A stretch of DNA of 64,000 nucleotides, from positions 120,001 through 184,000 of the forward strand of contig CAUYUJ010014201.1 in NCBI GenBank assembly GCA_963575745.1, given 5' to 3'. Source of the DNA: Prorocentrum cordatum (Eukaryota > Sar > Dinophyceae > Prorocentrales > Prorocentraceae). A program made the translations under genes and the position numbers. Under the pieces are notes generated by a model. It was not told where the DNA came from. It was given only the letters and a program-made list of their open reading frames with translations, and ran no database searches. Positions within the stretch are counted from its first letter, which is position 1. Every line of letters starts with the position of its first letter. This document shows, in pieces, positions 11,181-22,012 of this stretch.

Positions 11181-12056
11181 CCGCTGTCCACCCGCGGTGG
11201 CGTCAACCGAAGTGGCTGCGCTGGCGGCGGCGGCGGCTGCGGCGCGGCCACCCGCGGCGGTGCGGCCGCTGGCGGTAGAGACGGCACTGGGCCCCGCGCG
11301 TGCTCCCGTTGGACGCCGACGCCACGCGTCGCACCTGAAAGCGGACGAAGATGATGCGAAGTCCACCAGCCTCGACGGGGCTCCGGCGATGGCCGGCCGG
11401 GTCGCCTAGCACTGGCGGCCGTTTCCCGGCCGGTCGGCGAGGGGCGTGAGCTGCGCCTCCAGGTCGACCCCAAGCTGAAGGCCACGCCCATGAAGCAGCT
11501 CAGGCAAATGGCGGGCCTCCGCCAGGGAACGGGCAGCTTGCTCCAAGTGGCCAGTGAGGGCCCCCACCACGGCGCCACGTTCGGGGCGCGGGGTGCACGC
11601 GGCCATATGTTCCTCAGGACGGAGCCCCCGAACGCCCTGGCCCAGGGCGCGGTGGATCACATCCTCGCTTGATTGCGCGACGTGGTCAGGTCGGGGGCTG
11701 GAGGGGCCCTGCAGCTGCAATAGGAGTCGCGCCCGTACCTCCTCCGATCGCGCCGCCAGCTGCCGCTGCCTGTTCGCCATCCCAGGAAAGAAACCCATAG
11801 ACCACCCTCGTTGACCAGTCGCTTGCGACGAGGTGATGCACTCGGATGCGCAGCCCGCTGCGGGTCCGCAGTTTGCTACGCACGCATGTCCTCTTCCCAC
11901 TAAGCCTCGTTCAGCCTGGCGCGGGCGACGGCCGCCTGGGCGTTCAGTGTGCGGGGGGGCCCCCGGCAGCTGGCCCGACCGCGTAGGCCCCCAGGCCCAT
12001 CGTCGTCATTATCATCGCCGCATCGCCCATGGAGATGTCGCCGCGAACCGCCATGC

Positions 12057-12077
12057 CCCCCCCCCCCCCCCCCCCCA
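12057..12077. repeat. Poly-C tract
   Basis: About 20 C in a row within the ORF1-like region of element B. It is a likely slippage and sequencing-error site and coincides with a frame change. Confidence 0.8.
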
Positions 12078-13395
12078 TCGGCAACAGCATCCTGTGCAGC
12101 CTCTGCGCGGAGACCGCTGCGTCCAGCGCAGCGCGCGCAGCCTCGCCAGAATGCAGAGTGCGGCGTAGGCGAGGATCTCTTTTCTGCGAGGCGGGGCTAC
12201 GAAGAGTCTCAGACTGTTTCCAGCCCTCGGCGAAGGTCGCCACCGTCTCTGCCGGCACCTGGGTCTCGGCGCGCGTGGGAAATTCCAAGTTATAACCGAA
12301 CGCGCGGCGCCCCTCTTCCACGGCTCGCCCATCATCAAAATCGCCGGCAGTGAGAGCACCGCGCCACGCTGGAAGCTTAAAAGCCCCACTGGGCGCCACG
12401 ATATCTGAGCGAAGCGCCCCCCTGGACTGATTTGCTCCAGCCGCTGCAACGTAAACTCAACTTTGGCCGATATCCCTGCCCGCCGTTCGCCTTGGCCTGG
12501 GTGGGCCCAGCGCTGCAAGCTCGCCGTCGGCGCGGCGCAGCCTGGAAGGTCATCGAGGGGGCAGAGCAGACGCAGCGCGGCCCCGTGGCGGCCCTGTGCA
12601 AGGTGGCGCGCATAGCCGCCCAGCAAACGTCCGACCTCCTCGGCTGCGGCCCGGGGCCAGAGCACCCCCTCGCCGGCCGCGCCGGCCCGCGACGCTTCAG
12701 GCGACGAGGAGCAGGGGCCGAGCCACATGTCGGAGGCCTCCCTGGGAGGGGGCTTATGCAGCAGTTGGCCCGCCTTCAGCCCGAGGTGATTCGAGCACTG
12801 CGTGCCAATCGCGCTGTCCGAGACCTGGAAGGCGCGCCAGAAGGCGAGGCCCATGGTCCCAAGCCCCTGGCACAAGCGATGGCTTGGGGGCCCGCCCGCC
12901 CGCGCTCGCCACCTCTCGCTGGATGGCGTCCGCGGCGGCCGCGAGGCGGCCGGCGGCTTCGTCGGCCTGCTCGACGTCGGCTTCGGGCGGGCGCTGGGCG
13001 TCGGCAAGAGTGGGCAGCGTGGGCGCGAACTCAAGCCGCCGCTGCACCGCCGTCGATTGCTCCATCGTGGTGCGGACTGGGACGACCCCCGGCGCCACCC
13101 ACGCATCGGCGCGGTCGTTGTGTAAGCCGAGGCGCAGGAGCACACCATCCAGCATTGCCCGCAAACCGATCTGGCCGCGGGGCGCAAGCTGGGCCGCGGC
13201 CCGGCAGGATGCGGCGACCGCGAAGTCGCTGAGGAGGCATGCCCCGACGTAGGATGCGAACAGCTCGTCCGAGACGGTGATCTGCTGCGGCGACGCGGCC
13301 ACAGCGGGCGCAGAGGCTGGCGCGGGCGGAGGCACTAGGACAGGCGGCGCAGAGACAGCCTGCTGAAGCGCTCTGGCAGCCTGGGTGAGGCCCGT

Positions 13396-13396
<1 letters not shown>

Positions 13397-13459
<63 letters not shown>
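13397..13459. repeat. (GTC)n microsatellite, poly-Asp on the minus strand
   Basis: About 21 GTC/CGT triplets. In the minus-strand ORF1-like frame of element B these read as uninterrupted Asp codons. Confidence 0.95.
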
Positions 13460-13461
<2 letters not shown>

Positions 13462-13732
13462 CGCGCGCGCGTTCGCCACTGCCGCGGCCGCGGCGGCCGC
13501 CCCCCCCCCCGCTCCAGACTCGTCTGCGCCGACGGACTGGTGCGCCGCGCAAACATCCGCCCCTGGTAGAGCCACGCCCTCCACGCCATATGCCGGGCAT
13601 GCTCGGCAGCGACCCGCCGTGGCAACTGGGCGGAGGTGGCGGGGTGAGGGAGTTGATCGGGGTAGCGGTGGACTGCTTTGAGCCCTATACACCCTGCCCT
13701 GACCAAAGGCGCAGCACTGCGTCCTTGTGCCA

Positions 13733-13743
13733 GATTCGACCCT
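13733..13743. repeat. Target-site duplication, right copy (GATTCGACCCT)
   Basis: Exact copy of 4696-4706. The codons TTC GAC CCT are in the same register as in the left copy, and the element A frame continues with CAG CTG directly after. Confidence 0.85.
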
Positions 13744-15531
13744 CAGCTGGCAGCCGTGATCTCGGAAGCGAGCAGGACAACCTGGAGCCAGACCCCATCA
13801 TCGAGCGCGATTGCACTAGCGAGGCGAGGTACGAGGGCAGGCAGCGGGCTCGCGGACGATGGCTTCAACATAGTATATGCCAGGCCGTTGCGGGATATAG
13901 AGTGCGAGCTGAAGGAGGCTGACATACTTTTCCCGCTGCACACGCACGAGCCGAATACCTTCGCCAATGAACAGGACAGCGGCGTCGGCGACTCGGCCAT
14001 CATTCTAATATGCAACGACGCAACAAATATCGCGGAGGGCGTCGGCACGGCGAACACGATCATACACCGCACGATGGTCAAGTACGGCTTCTCAGTGAAT
14101 TACAGCCCAGTAAAAACGACAGTCAGGTTACATATAGAAGGTACTGGTAAAATGACAGCGAAGGCAAATACTACGCACAGCCACGCGTCATCAAAGCATC
14201 GATATACAACATCTGAATACCAGTGGTACGGCAATACAAGCACCTTGGAGTCCTCATGACCATCGACGACGACTGGCGACCAGAGATCCAACCCCGCGCA
14301 AACGAACAAGGTCAAGCTATTCAAGAAATGCGGCGCACAATACGCAAAGAGCGCTCCATTGGACTCAAAGAGAAACTCCAGAACGTTCGCAGCTATGGGA
14401 ACGGTCGGCCACTAAGACTATGACAGGTGGAGACATGGCCTACGCTGTGCAAAGATGTATTCTCAATCGCGGCTACTGCATACATGCGTGGCCCGAGGTC
14501 GGCGACGAATGCTATCGCAAAGCCTGGCACGCTGGAGCACGTACCTGACCACGCTGTACTCAGACAAGCAAGCGCCCCGGCTTTGGAACATCTACTACGG
14601 TATCGTCGACTCAACTTCTTGGTCACAATACTACTTCATGCGCCACCGGTTCTGCGACAATGTCTGGGTGAGATATACTCCAAACCTGGCAGCGGACGGA
14701 CATGGACCATTGCGTTGGCAACTGATTTCGAGTGGGTTGGTTTCTTTACTGGCCGCGACTACGAACCACACAGAAGTTACCACCAATGGCTTGCCTACGC
14801 TCGTGCTCGTGAGTGCCCAAAAGTATTTCCTGATACGCTTCGCGACAACCTTGGAAAGGAGCAAAGCCCACGATGCAAAACAGTCACGTGTACTCGAATG
14901 ACAAGTAAAACTTACGGAGCTGCTCCGACCTCAGGAACCACCGACGGACAAGAAGCAATACAATGGCTAGATGCTAGAATGCGGAGGGGTGACCGACTCA
15001 GTGGCGGTACGGAAAATCCATCGCGCAGTAGTACACGACCCGATCGACATGGCGCAAAGGGCTGCCATCGGCACGGAATGCCAAGCATGCAAGACAGGCT
15101 TCACACGCGGACAGCTAGTACGACATATCCGCCACAACTGCAGGCACTGCCTCATGGAGATTTTGCTGCATGGCGAGCTGGCCTACCATGACACGGCGGC
15201 CCACAACAGGCAGCGGGACCTCGAGGCAGCTCGCAGTATGAGACAAATATCGAGAACTGAAGGCACTGCGAACTGCGCTGGTCGGCCCTCGCTCGAGGAG
15301 AACGGCGAGAGGAACGCTGATCGAGGCCTTCGTGAATTTGAGCCGCTCCCTGCGCCCGAGCTACCGCCAATGCCGCCAGTATATGAAAACAATTATCCCA
15401 AGCCCGATTCCAACAAATTTCGGCGCTATTTGACTTTGCGCCTCTTCAGCGGCCATCGACGCCGCGGGGACCTCCGGGACGTTTTCGAAAGCCTCTCTGG
15501 TGGCCGTTATCTCGCAGGGTATCACTAGCGA
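13733..15531 (+). pseudogene. Retroelement A, 3' half of decayed reverse transcriptase with C-terminal zinc finger
   Basis: This resumes the reverse transcriptase cut at 4706. It reads motif B' as RGTRAGSGLADDGFNIVY (about 13822-13878), then motif C as SGVGDSAIILI (about 13978-14012). Active relatives have V-A-D-D here, so the second catalytic Asp is Ser. The thumb region includes KYGFSVNYSPVKTT and HLGVLMTIDDDW (about 14243-14275). After frame changes near 14260 and 14450-14900, a last frame (14971-15528) holds CQACKTGFTRGQLVRHIRHNC, a C2H2-like finger (about 15078-15140), and an acidic Pro-rich tail ending in a stop at 15529-15531. It is a dead copy. Confidence 0.82.
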
Positions 15532-15573
15532 TCCGAAGCTGGGCGATCTAACCGCCAGTGATATAGTGATTCC

Positions 15574-15592
15574 CCACATCCTAAGTGGGGTT
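15574..15592 (+). other. Short hairpin after element A
   Basis: CCCCAC-atcctaa-GTGGGG forms a perfect 6-bp stem with a 7-base loop, about 45 bases after the element A stop. It may be part of its 3' untranslated region. There is no T-run, so I do not call a terminator. Confidence 0.4.
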
Positions 15593-15639
15593 CTTGTTTT
15601 CTCTGCACACCCTCCGCGCAGGATCTCTAGTCCTCCTCC

Positions 15640-15938
15640 CTCTCCTCTGCTCCTCTTTCCTTCCTCCTCCGCACATCATCACCATCACCATCACTCCCCA
15701 CTCATCATCATCATCACCATCAGCATCACCATCGCACGATCACTCACCATCATCGGCATCGAACGATCTTCATCATCATCATCAACATCATCATCATCAC
15801 TACTCGCTGACTCACCACTTCGTCCCCATCATCATCACCACCATTTACCATCATTATCGCACGATCACTCACCATCAGCACTCATCATCACCACCATCAT
15901 CATCATCATCATCACGTCGTCATCATCACCACAACCAC

Positions 15939-15973
<35 letters not shown>

Positions 15974-16018
15974 ACCATAAATCATCATCAAACACCGTCG
16001 TCATCATCCCATCACCAT
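15640..16018. repeat. (CAT/CAC)n triplet-rich microsatellite
   Basis: About 380 bp of interrupted ATC/ACC triplets. Frames read as poly-His, poly-Ser or poly-Ile. Non-coding. Confidence 0.92.
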
Positions 16019-16021
16019 CAT

Positions 16022-17350
16022 CCACCAAGAGGGAGCCTCGTCTGTGAGTGGATTGTGAGGAAGTCTCAAGCGGGAGCCCCCTCCCTATGGGGCCCGCAGA
16101 TCATGTTACTAATCCGAGCGGGTCATCGGATTCCTGTAAGTGTTGTCAGTGTTGGGCTCCTCAGGTCTGAATTTGGAGGAAGTATGAAGCGGGACCCTCG
16201 TCTGTGAGTGAATTGTGAGGAAGTCTCAGGCGGGAGCCCCCTCCCTATGGGGCCCGCGGATCATGTTACTAATCCGAGCGGGTCATCGGATTCCTGTAAC
16301 TGTCGTCACTTTTGGGTTCCTCAGGTCTGAATTTGGAGGAAGTATCAGGCGGGAGCCTCGTTTGTCAGTGAATTGCGAGCAAATCTCATGCGGGAGCCCC
16401 CGCCCTATGGGGCCCGCAGATCATGTTACTAATCCGAGCGGGTCATCGGATTCATGTAACTGTCGTCACTTTTGGGCTCCTCAGGTATGAATTTGGAAGA
16501 AGTATCAAGCGGGACCCTCGTCTGTGAGTGAATTGTGAGGACGCGTCAAGCGGGAACCCCCTCCCTATGGGGCCCGCAGATCATGTTATCATCGGATTCC
16601 TGTAACTATCGTCACTTTTGGGCTCCTCAGGTCTGAATTTGGAGGAAGTATCAAGCGGGAGCCTCGTCTGTGAATGAATTGTGTGGAAGTCTCAAGCGGG
16701 AGCCCCCTCCCTATGGGGCCCGCAGATCATGTTACTAATCCGAGCGGGTCATCGGATTCCTGTAACTGTCGTCACTTTTGGGCTCCTCAGGTCTGAATTT
16801 GGTGGAAGTATCAAGCGGGACCCTCGTCTGTGAGTGAATTGCGAGCAAGTCTCAGGCGGGAGCCCCCTCCCTATGGGGCCCGCAGATCATGTTACTAATC
16901 CGAGCGGGTCATCGGATTCCTGTAACTGTTGTCACTTTTGGGCTCCTCAGGTCTGAATTTGGAAGAAATATCAAGCGGGAACCTCGTCTGTGAGTGAATT
17001 GTGAGGAAGTCTCAAGCGGGAGCCCCCTCCCTATGGGGCCCGCAGATCATGTTACTAATCCAAGCGGGTCATCGGATTCCTGTGGCTCCTCAGGTCTGAA
17101 TTTGGAGGAAGTATGAAGGGGGAGCCTCGTTTGTCAGCGAATTGCGAGCAAGTCTCAGGCGGGAGCCCCCTCCCTATGGGGCCCGCAGATCATGTTACTA
17201 ATCCGAACGGGTCATCGGATTCCTGTAACTGTCGTCACTTTTGGGCTCCTCAGGTTTGAATTTGGAAGAAGTATCAAGCGGGACCCTCGTCTGTGAGTGA
17301 ATTGTGAGGACGCGTCAGGCGGGAGCCTTCCTATGGGTCCCGCAGCTCAC
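16022..17350. repeat. 160-bp tandem array, about 8.3 units
   Basis: The unit runs from aagcgggaccctcgtctgtg through gagccccctccctatggggc and atcatgttactaatccg to ctgaatttggaggaagtatc, 160 bp. Units start near 16027, 16187, 16347, 16507 and so on, with small deletions in some (about 16587 and 17080). Each unit has the inverted pair AATCCG/CGGATT ten bases apart, able to form a small hairpin. No coding signal. Confidence 0.93.
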
Positions 17351-18060
17351 GTGGTTCCTCTGGGTCATCCTCCGGCGCGCGCTTCCTCTGGGTCGTCCTC
17401 CGGCGCGTATCGGCTGGGACGCACGTCGTGCGCTTCCTCTGGGTCGTGTTCCGCACGAGGACGAGGAGGAGGAGGATTGCCAGGAAAAGGAGGAGGGATG
17501 ATGCAGGACGAGACAGGAAAGCAGGAAGAGGAAGAGGCTGAGGGGAGGAAGGACGAGGAGGAAAAGGAGGAGGAGGAATGCCCGAGGAGGCCCCAGTAGG
17601 TCCCGGAAGGCCCAGAAGGCTCCAGGAGGCCCCAAGAGGCCCCAGGAGGCCCCAGGAGGGGGCAGGAGGCCTAAGGAGGAGGCAGGAGGAGGAGGAGGAG
17701 GAGGAGGAGGAGGAGGGGGGAGGAGGGGGGAGGAATATGGAAACGAGGAGGAGGAGGAGGAGGAGGAGGAGGAGGAGGAGGAAGCGGATGAGGGAGAGGG
17801 AGAGGAGGAGGACAGGGGATGAGGAGGAGGAGGAGGAGGAGAAGGGAGAGGGAGAGCAGGAGGAGGAGGCAGGAGGCAGGAGGGGCAGGGGGAATGGGGG
17901 GGAGGAAGCATAACGAGGGGGAGGGGGAGGAGGTGGAGGAGGCAAGAAGAGGAGGAAGAGGCAGGGGTTGAGGCAGGAGGAGGAGCAGACAGGAGGAGAA
18001 CGAGGAGGCAAGAGTAGGTGGGAGAAGGGAAGGGGCAGGAGGATACCCCCATGCAAGCTA
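17351..18060. repeat. Short CTCTGGGTC repeats, then a ~600-bp GGA purine tract
   Basis: From 17351 to about 17455 a tcctctgggtcgtcctccgg motif is repeated imperfectly. From about 17460 to 18050 the + strand is almost entirely purine (GGA/GAG triplets, with a ccaggaggcccc stretch at 17590-17670). Such mirror-type purine tracts can form triplex DNA. No gene. Confidence 0.85.
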
Positions 18061-18073
18061 AAGAGATTCTCAT

Positions 18074-18866
18074 GTGGGGTCCTTCCGTCGGAGTAATTGT
18101 TTTGGGGAGGGTCCTAGCTACAGGACAGATCGTAGCAGTAATAGCAGGCTCACCATGCGAGACATGAAGCTCGGCCAGAATGCACGCTCTACCCGCGGGG
18201 GCAGCTCAGCCTCGCCCTGTCCGTTCCAGTGCCTCCCTTTGGGGGTGCCTGAATCTCAGTGCCCGCGAGCGCCTACAGGTTGAGCTAGGCAATGCGCTCC
18301 TACGTACAGATGTCTATTATATGGTGATCTCGGCCCTGTCTAACATCAGCGGGGTACTAGAGCACCAAACCCCAGCCTTATGGATTCTTGCAGCACCCTC
18401 CTCCTGGCACTTACCAGAAGTACAGGCAGCAGTAGAGCTGCCAGAGGTTGAGCTGGTCACGATAGATCAGTGCTGTTTCGGGGCGGTCAGCAGAAAGCCG
18501 ACCACGCTCATATGCACCCACCTCCCAGAGCTCAGCCGCACCGTTCAGATGCACCCGACTGCAAGCCGATGCCGACACCGGGCTAACGTCCTATGCCGTC
18601 GCAGAGTGGCCGTAGGCCTGGATGAGGAGGGAAGGTACAGAACCAGACCCTCAAGGCCTGCCCAGAGCTCTTGTGCAGACTAATCACGAGCAGCATCTTG
18701 GAGCACTGGGCCCCCCCGGCTCAGAGAGGAGAAACGGCAGCACAGGAGCACGGAAAAACATACTTCGTCCCAGAGCGCTTGCTGCCTTTTTATGCTCCTC
18801 TCGACCCGTACCTCCCTCGAGCCAGGGGGCAGGACTGTGCCATATACAGCACACTTTGGGGATAGA
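18074..18866 (+). pseudogene. Decayed gene fragment, dinoflagellate-type unknown protein
   Basis: A + strand frame (18180-18683) contains SARERLQVELGNALLR, an aromatic VYYMV segment, LEHQTPALW and ELVTIDQCCFGAVSRKPT. It continues after a one-frame shift at about 18670 as LCRLITSSILEHW and ends FVPERLLPFYAPLDPYL. From memory this wording resembles a protein segment that recurs in dinoflagellate genomes, probably within retroelement or multicopy polyproteins, but I cannot name its function. The shift and the lack of an intact start or end argue for a relic. Confidence 0.5.
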
Positions 18867-20320
18867 GGGCGGCCAACATCGATTTTGATGCTCGGTATGT
18901 TCGCTTTCGCTTGATCGGCTCGACCGTCTCGATCGTCTACCCTTGGCCGCCCCCCCCCCCTCTCTTTCTGTTAATCCCTCTTTAGCTTGATGTTTCGTGC
19001 CTGCTCGCCCCACCATCCCCTCCGAGCTCAAGGCCCACCAGGCCCTGTGGTTTGAGCCAGGAAGGGCGGTCGGTTGTGGACGAGAGGCCCTGGAGGCCCG
19101 CGTATGCCTGCCGTGCTGGAGTAGAGAGCGCGGGCGAGGCACGGAATCACCCCCAGGCAGTGCGGGCACACCTCTGGCCCTGGGCCCTGTTTGCGCCACC
19201 GTCGTGGGGTCCACAGGGCTCCTTATGCGCCACACGAAGTGGCAAGGCCCTGCCTCAGGCCAGTTTTACCTCCCTCTCTCGTTTGATGCCACGATCATGT
19301 CATAGCTTATGACCGCCACCGTCCATCGTTCGCCCTTGCTGGCAGCCTCTCCTAAAACGTCTCTGCTGTGCGCCTCATGACTTGGCAAAGAAAGGAGGAG
19401 GAGGAGGAGGTCTTAGGACCAGTCCTATTCACCGCCGAGAGAAAAAAGGGGGAACCAAAACTAAAGACCGTTAGCGGTTATAACGAGTTGGTCATGTTTG
19501 GCCGTATTCCCACTGGAGGCGGGCGGTGCGCGGCGGCGCGCGGGTCATCGTTGCATTGCATCCCTTGCCGGCATTGCCAGCGCTGTACGGTCCAAAGCGG
19601 TGGTGCGCGGCGTCAGTGCCCCCTCGCACGTTCCCTGGAGCTGCACCCCGTTGGCGAAAATTCCCACGCTGGCTCGCAGTGCGCGGCATTACGGTGCCGT
19701 CGTGATCTCCCTTGGGATGATCCTGGCTGCCACGGTACATAGCACCCCGTAAATTCCGTTCCCCCAGGGATGCTATACTCTCCTCTCAAGCCGAAGCCGA
19801 ATTCATCCCCCCTCCTGAGCGCATTGTGTCTCCGTATCCATTTTGGAATATCCCTCCATCCCATACAGTCCAGTTGTCGCCTCCCCCGCGTCGCCCCATG
19901 TCAAATAACACCACGCGCTGCACACGCGGCGATCTATAATAGGTGCGTGTTGCAAGGACCGAACAACAATTCCAGGCGGGAAACACCCGCTCGCGTGCTA
20001 TCGCTCGCACATGTCTGCGCATATCAAAGCAGACCTCCTCAACACTCTACACGGAAAACACATGTTTTCAGAACAAGAAGTGTCAGGTCTCCGCGCGCTC
20101 ACCTTCTCACATGAAAAGAAAGCATACGCAAGTTTATTGCAATTCCTGTTGAGTGAGATCGGGTCACACGCGGGCATGGAGAAATCATCGAACGAACCAT
20201 CTCGCGCATGAGCTCTGTCAACATATAAAATGAGGGAGACACGCGCGCGCATGTCGAAATTAGTACGCAACCATCGGCTTTCAAAGCACGTCAAGATATA
20301 GCCCTTTCAGGTTCAGCGCG
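18867..20320. other. No gene recognised
   Basis: About 1.45 kb with only short overlapping frames on both strands and a C-run near 18948-18958. Composition is closer to balanced than the flanks. I see no domain, tandem array or RNA gene. Confidence 0.5.
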
Positions 20321-20324
20321 CGCC

Positions 20325-20720
20325 AACACCATAGCAATCAGCATCGCCATCTCGTCCTCATCCTTATCCTCATCATCATCATCACCATCATCATCATCCT
20401 CAATATCGTCTACAACATCCCCCTCCTCATCATCATAGTTAATCAGCATCATCATCACCATCACCATCTCAATCATCATCACCAGCATCATCAGCATCAT
20501 CATCACAATCCTCATCATCAGCGGCATCATCATCATCCTCATCCTCATCCTCATCGCCATCCTCTTCCTCATTGTCGTTTTCGTCGTCGTATCATCAGAA
20601 TCGACGTCATCATCATCATCATCAACATCATCACCATCACCTTCAGCATCACCATCAGCATCCGCATCAGCATCATCATCACAATGATCCTCCCCAATCG
20701 TCATCATGACCACTGCCATC
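20325..20720. repeat. (CAT)n/(ATC)n microsatellite
   Basis: About 390 bp of interrupted ATC triplets, read on the minus strand as a Met/Asp/Glu-rich frame of about 200 residues that is a repeat artefact. Confidence 0.92.
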
Positions 20721-20724
20721 ACGT

Positions 20725-21510
20725 CGTCATGGTCATCGTCGTTGCCGCCGGCAGCACCAGCGGGGGCGTTGATTGATGGGGGGCCATAAACGTGGTTTTG
20801 AAAAAACGTACACATTTCGTGCACCTTCGGGGCCAAAGGGGGCCCCTCTAGTGCCCCCTCAGGGCCCTTTTCCTGCAACCCTGGATCTCCCAATTCCCAG
20901 ACATGCGACGATATGATGTTTCACTGTGGGGTCCCAAAAGTCCCGACCCCTTCCTCGGGGCATTTCTTGCCCAAGGTTAATTTTTGATGGCCCTGACGAG
21001 GGCCCGATAACGTGCCCCCGAGACCCAGATCGAGGAAACATCGCCGGGATCGACAAACCCATACATCGTCGGAGATCTGGGTTCCCGGACATGCGATGTC
21101 TTGTTCTTTTCCGTACAGGGCCGCTGAAGTCCTTACCTCGTCTCTGGGGCCGGTGTTTCATCCCGAGGCAGTCGAGGATGCGGCACTCATATGAAATGTC
21201 GCGCGCAGCGCATGACATACACGTTAAAACGGGACGGGTCAACGGACCGCCTCGAGGTTCCAAGGACCACACCCTCCCCATCCAGGGGATCACGGCAAAA
21301 GGTGAGGAGCGCAGCGATGGCCCAAGGCGGTCGAGGAGGAGGAGGTCGAGGAGGAGAAAGAGAGCCCCTCCGCGCGCACCGCTCTCGGCGCGCCGCCCGC
21401 CCTCGGAGCGCGGGCGGCGGGCCCCGCTCAACGGGCGCTGACGAAGAGGCGGCGCTCTGGGCCAGCGGCGCCCGCGGCAAAGAGGAGCGGAGAGCGTCAT
21501 CCGAAGTTGG
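20725..21510. other. No firm gene; pieces related to other dispersed repeats
   Basis: GC-rich spacer. The ttttgatggccc...gacgagggccc wording near 20980-21010 recurs loosely at 22090-22140. Minus-strand frames around 21340-21500 are Arg/Pro/Ala-rich and could include exon material. No family seen. Confidence 0.35.
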
Positions 21511-21700
21511 AGGTTTCCCAGATGGGGTCCGAGCGGAGGAGGTCGGAAGATCGCGCCGCATCGCGGGTGCTCTGGCGCCGTCGGTGACGCATCGGCGCCG
21601 TAGTCGTGGAGATCATCGGCCGATGCACCGGCGATGCGGCGCGACGGCGATGCGGCGCGATCCTCGGACCCCATCTACTCGGACCCCATCTGGGAGGCCT
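21511..21700. mobile_element. Foldback MITE-like element, copy 1 (190 bp)
   Basis: The ends are inverted repeats. The left end, TCCCAGATGGGGTCCGAG at 21516-21533, is the exact reverse complement of 21678-21695. With the outer AGGTT/GGCCT the arms extend to 23 nt with two mismatches. A second right-arm copy (CTCGGACCCCATCT) lies at 21663-21676. The interior holds GCATCGGCG/CGATGCGGCGCG palindromic pieces. A related element with matching ends is at 57352-57560. No target-site duplication is obvious and there is no coding capacity. Confidence 0.6.
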
Positions 21701-21966
21701 AGAGTAATGCGACCAAGGGTGACACAACAAATTGGGCAGGCGTCGTTCTGGCTGCGGCCTGGAGGCCTCGACGGCGACGGCGACGAGCCAGGAATACTTG
21801 TTTCATCGTTCCCTTCCCGGCGGGGCGCTGCGACTTCTCTTGGTCGCATCCAGCATCTCTTGTTCTCTTGGTCGCATTGCACCTGCACCGACCCTGGCCA
21901 CGCGAGTCCTGGGCTCAGGATTTGTGTGCTGACTTTCGGCGGCCAGGCCGGGGGGGAAGCGAGAAG

Positions 21967-22012
21967 GGGCGCACCTTCTCAGAAGGCTTGGAAGTCCCCC
22001 CGCCTTCTGAGA
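21967..22012 (+). repeat. Dispersed TTCTCAGAAGG repeat, short copy 2
   Basis: CCTTCTCAGAAGGCTTGGAA and CCTTCTGAGAA match the start of the 1312-1425 copy. It is cut short where the ttacctaacagcgaagactg repeat begins. Confidence 0.55.

Larger units (their letters stand above)
11406..13692 (-). pseudogene. Element B ORF1-like region
   Basis: Minus-strand frames between the 5' end of element B and the endonuclease. The best frame (13692 to 12754) has CRAC...CAAH, a possible zinc-binding Cys/His group. A stretch of about 20 Asp follows, encoded by (GTC)n read in reverse (13397-13459), then an Ala/Pro-rich helical part. It opens with GTG, with no ATG ahead of it inside the element. Another frame (11900 to 11406) reads as helical and Arg/Gln-rich. 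Position and zinc-finger-like content fit the accessory first ORF of LINE elements, but I do not recognise a named family. Confidence 0.5.
4707..13732 (-). mobile_element. Retroelement B: 9-kb non-LTR retrotransposon inserted in element A
   Basis: This element lies in the antisense direction inside element A and is bounded by the 11-bp duplication GATTCGACCCT. Read on the minus strand it starts at 13732. It carries an ORF1-like region (13.69-11.4 kb), an AP-endonuclease-like domain (11.18-10.44 kb), reverse transcriptase (10.09-8.9 kb) and a C-terminal zinc finger (about 8.5 kb). A long repeat-filled 3' region (7.98-4.72 kb) ends in A9 plus CTA next to the duplication. This order and the poly(A)-plus-duplication signature are those of target-primed reverse transcription. 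Frame breaks throughout mean the copy is not active. Confidence 0.82.

Noticed and set aside
15574-15592. Hairpin as a bacterial-type terminator
   Set aside because: No T-run, and the context is eukaryotic retroelement DNA.
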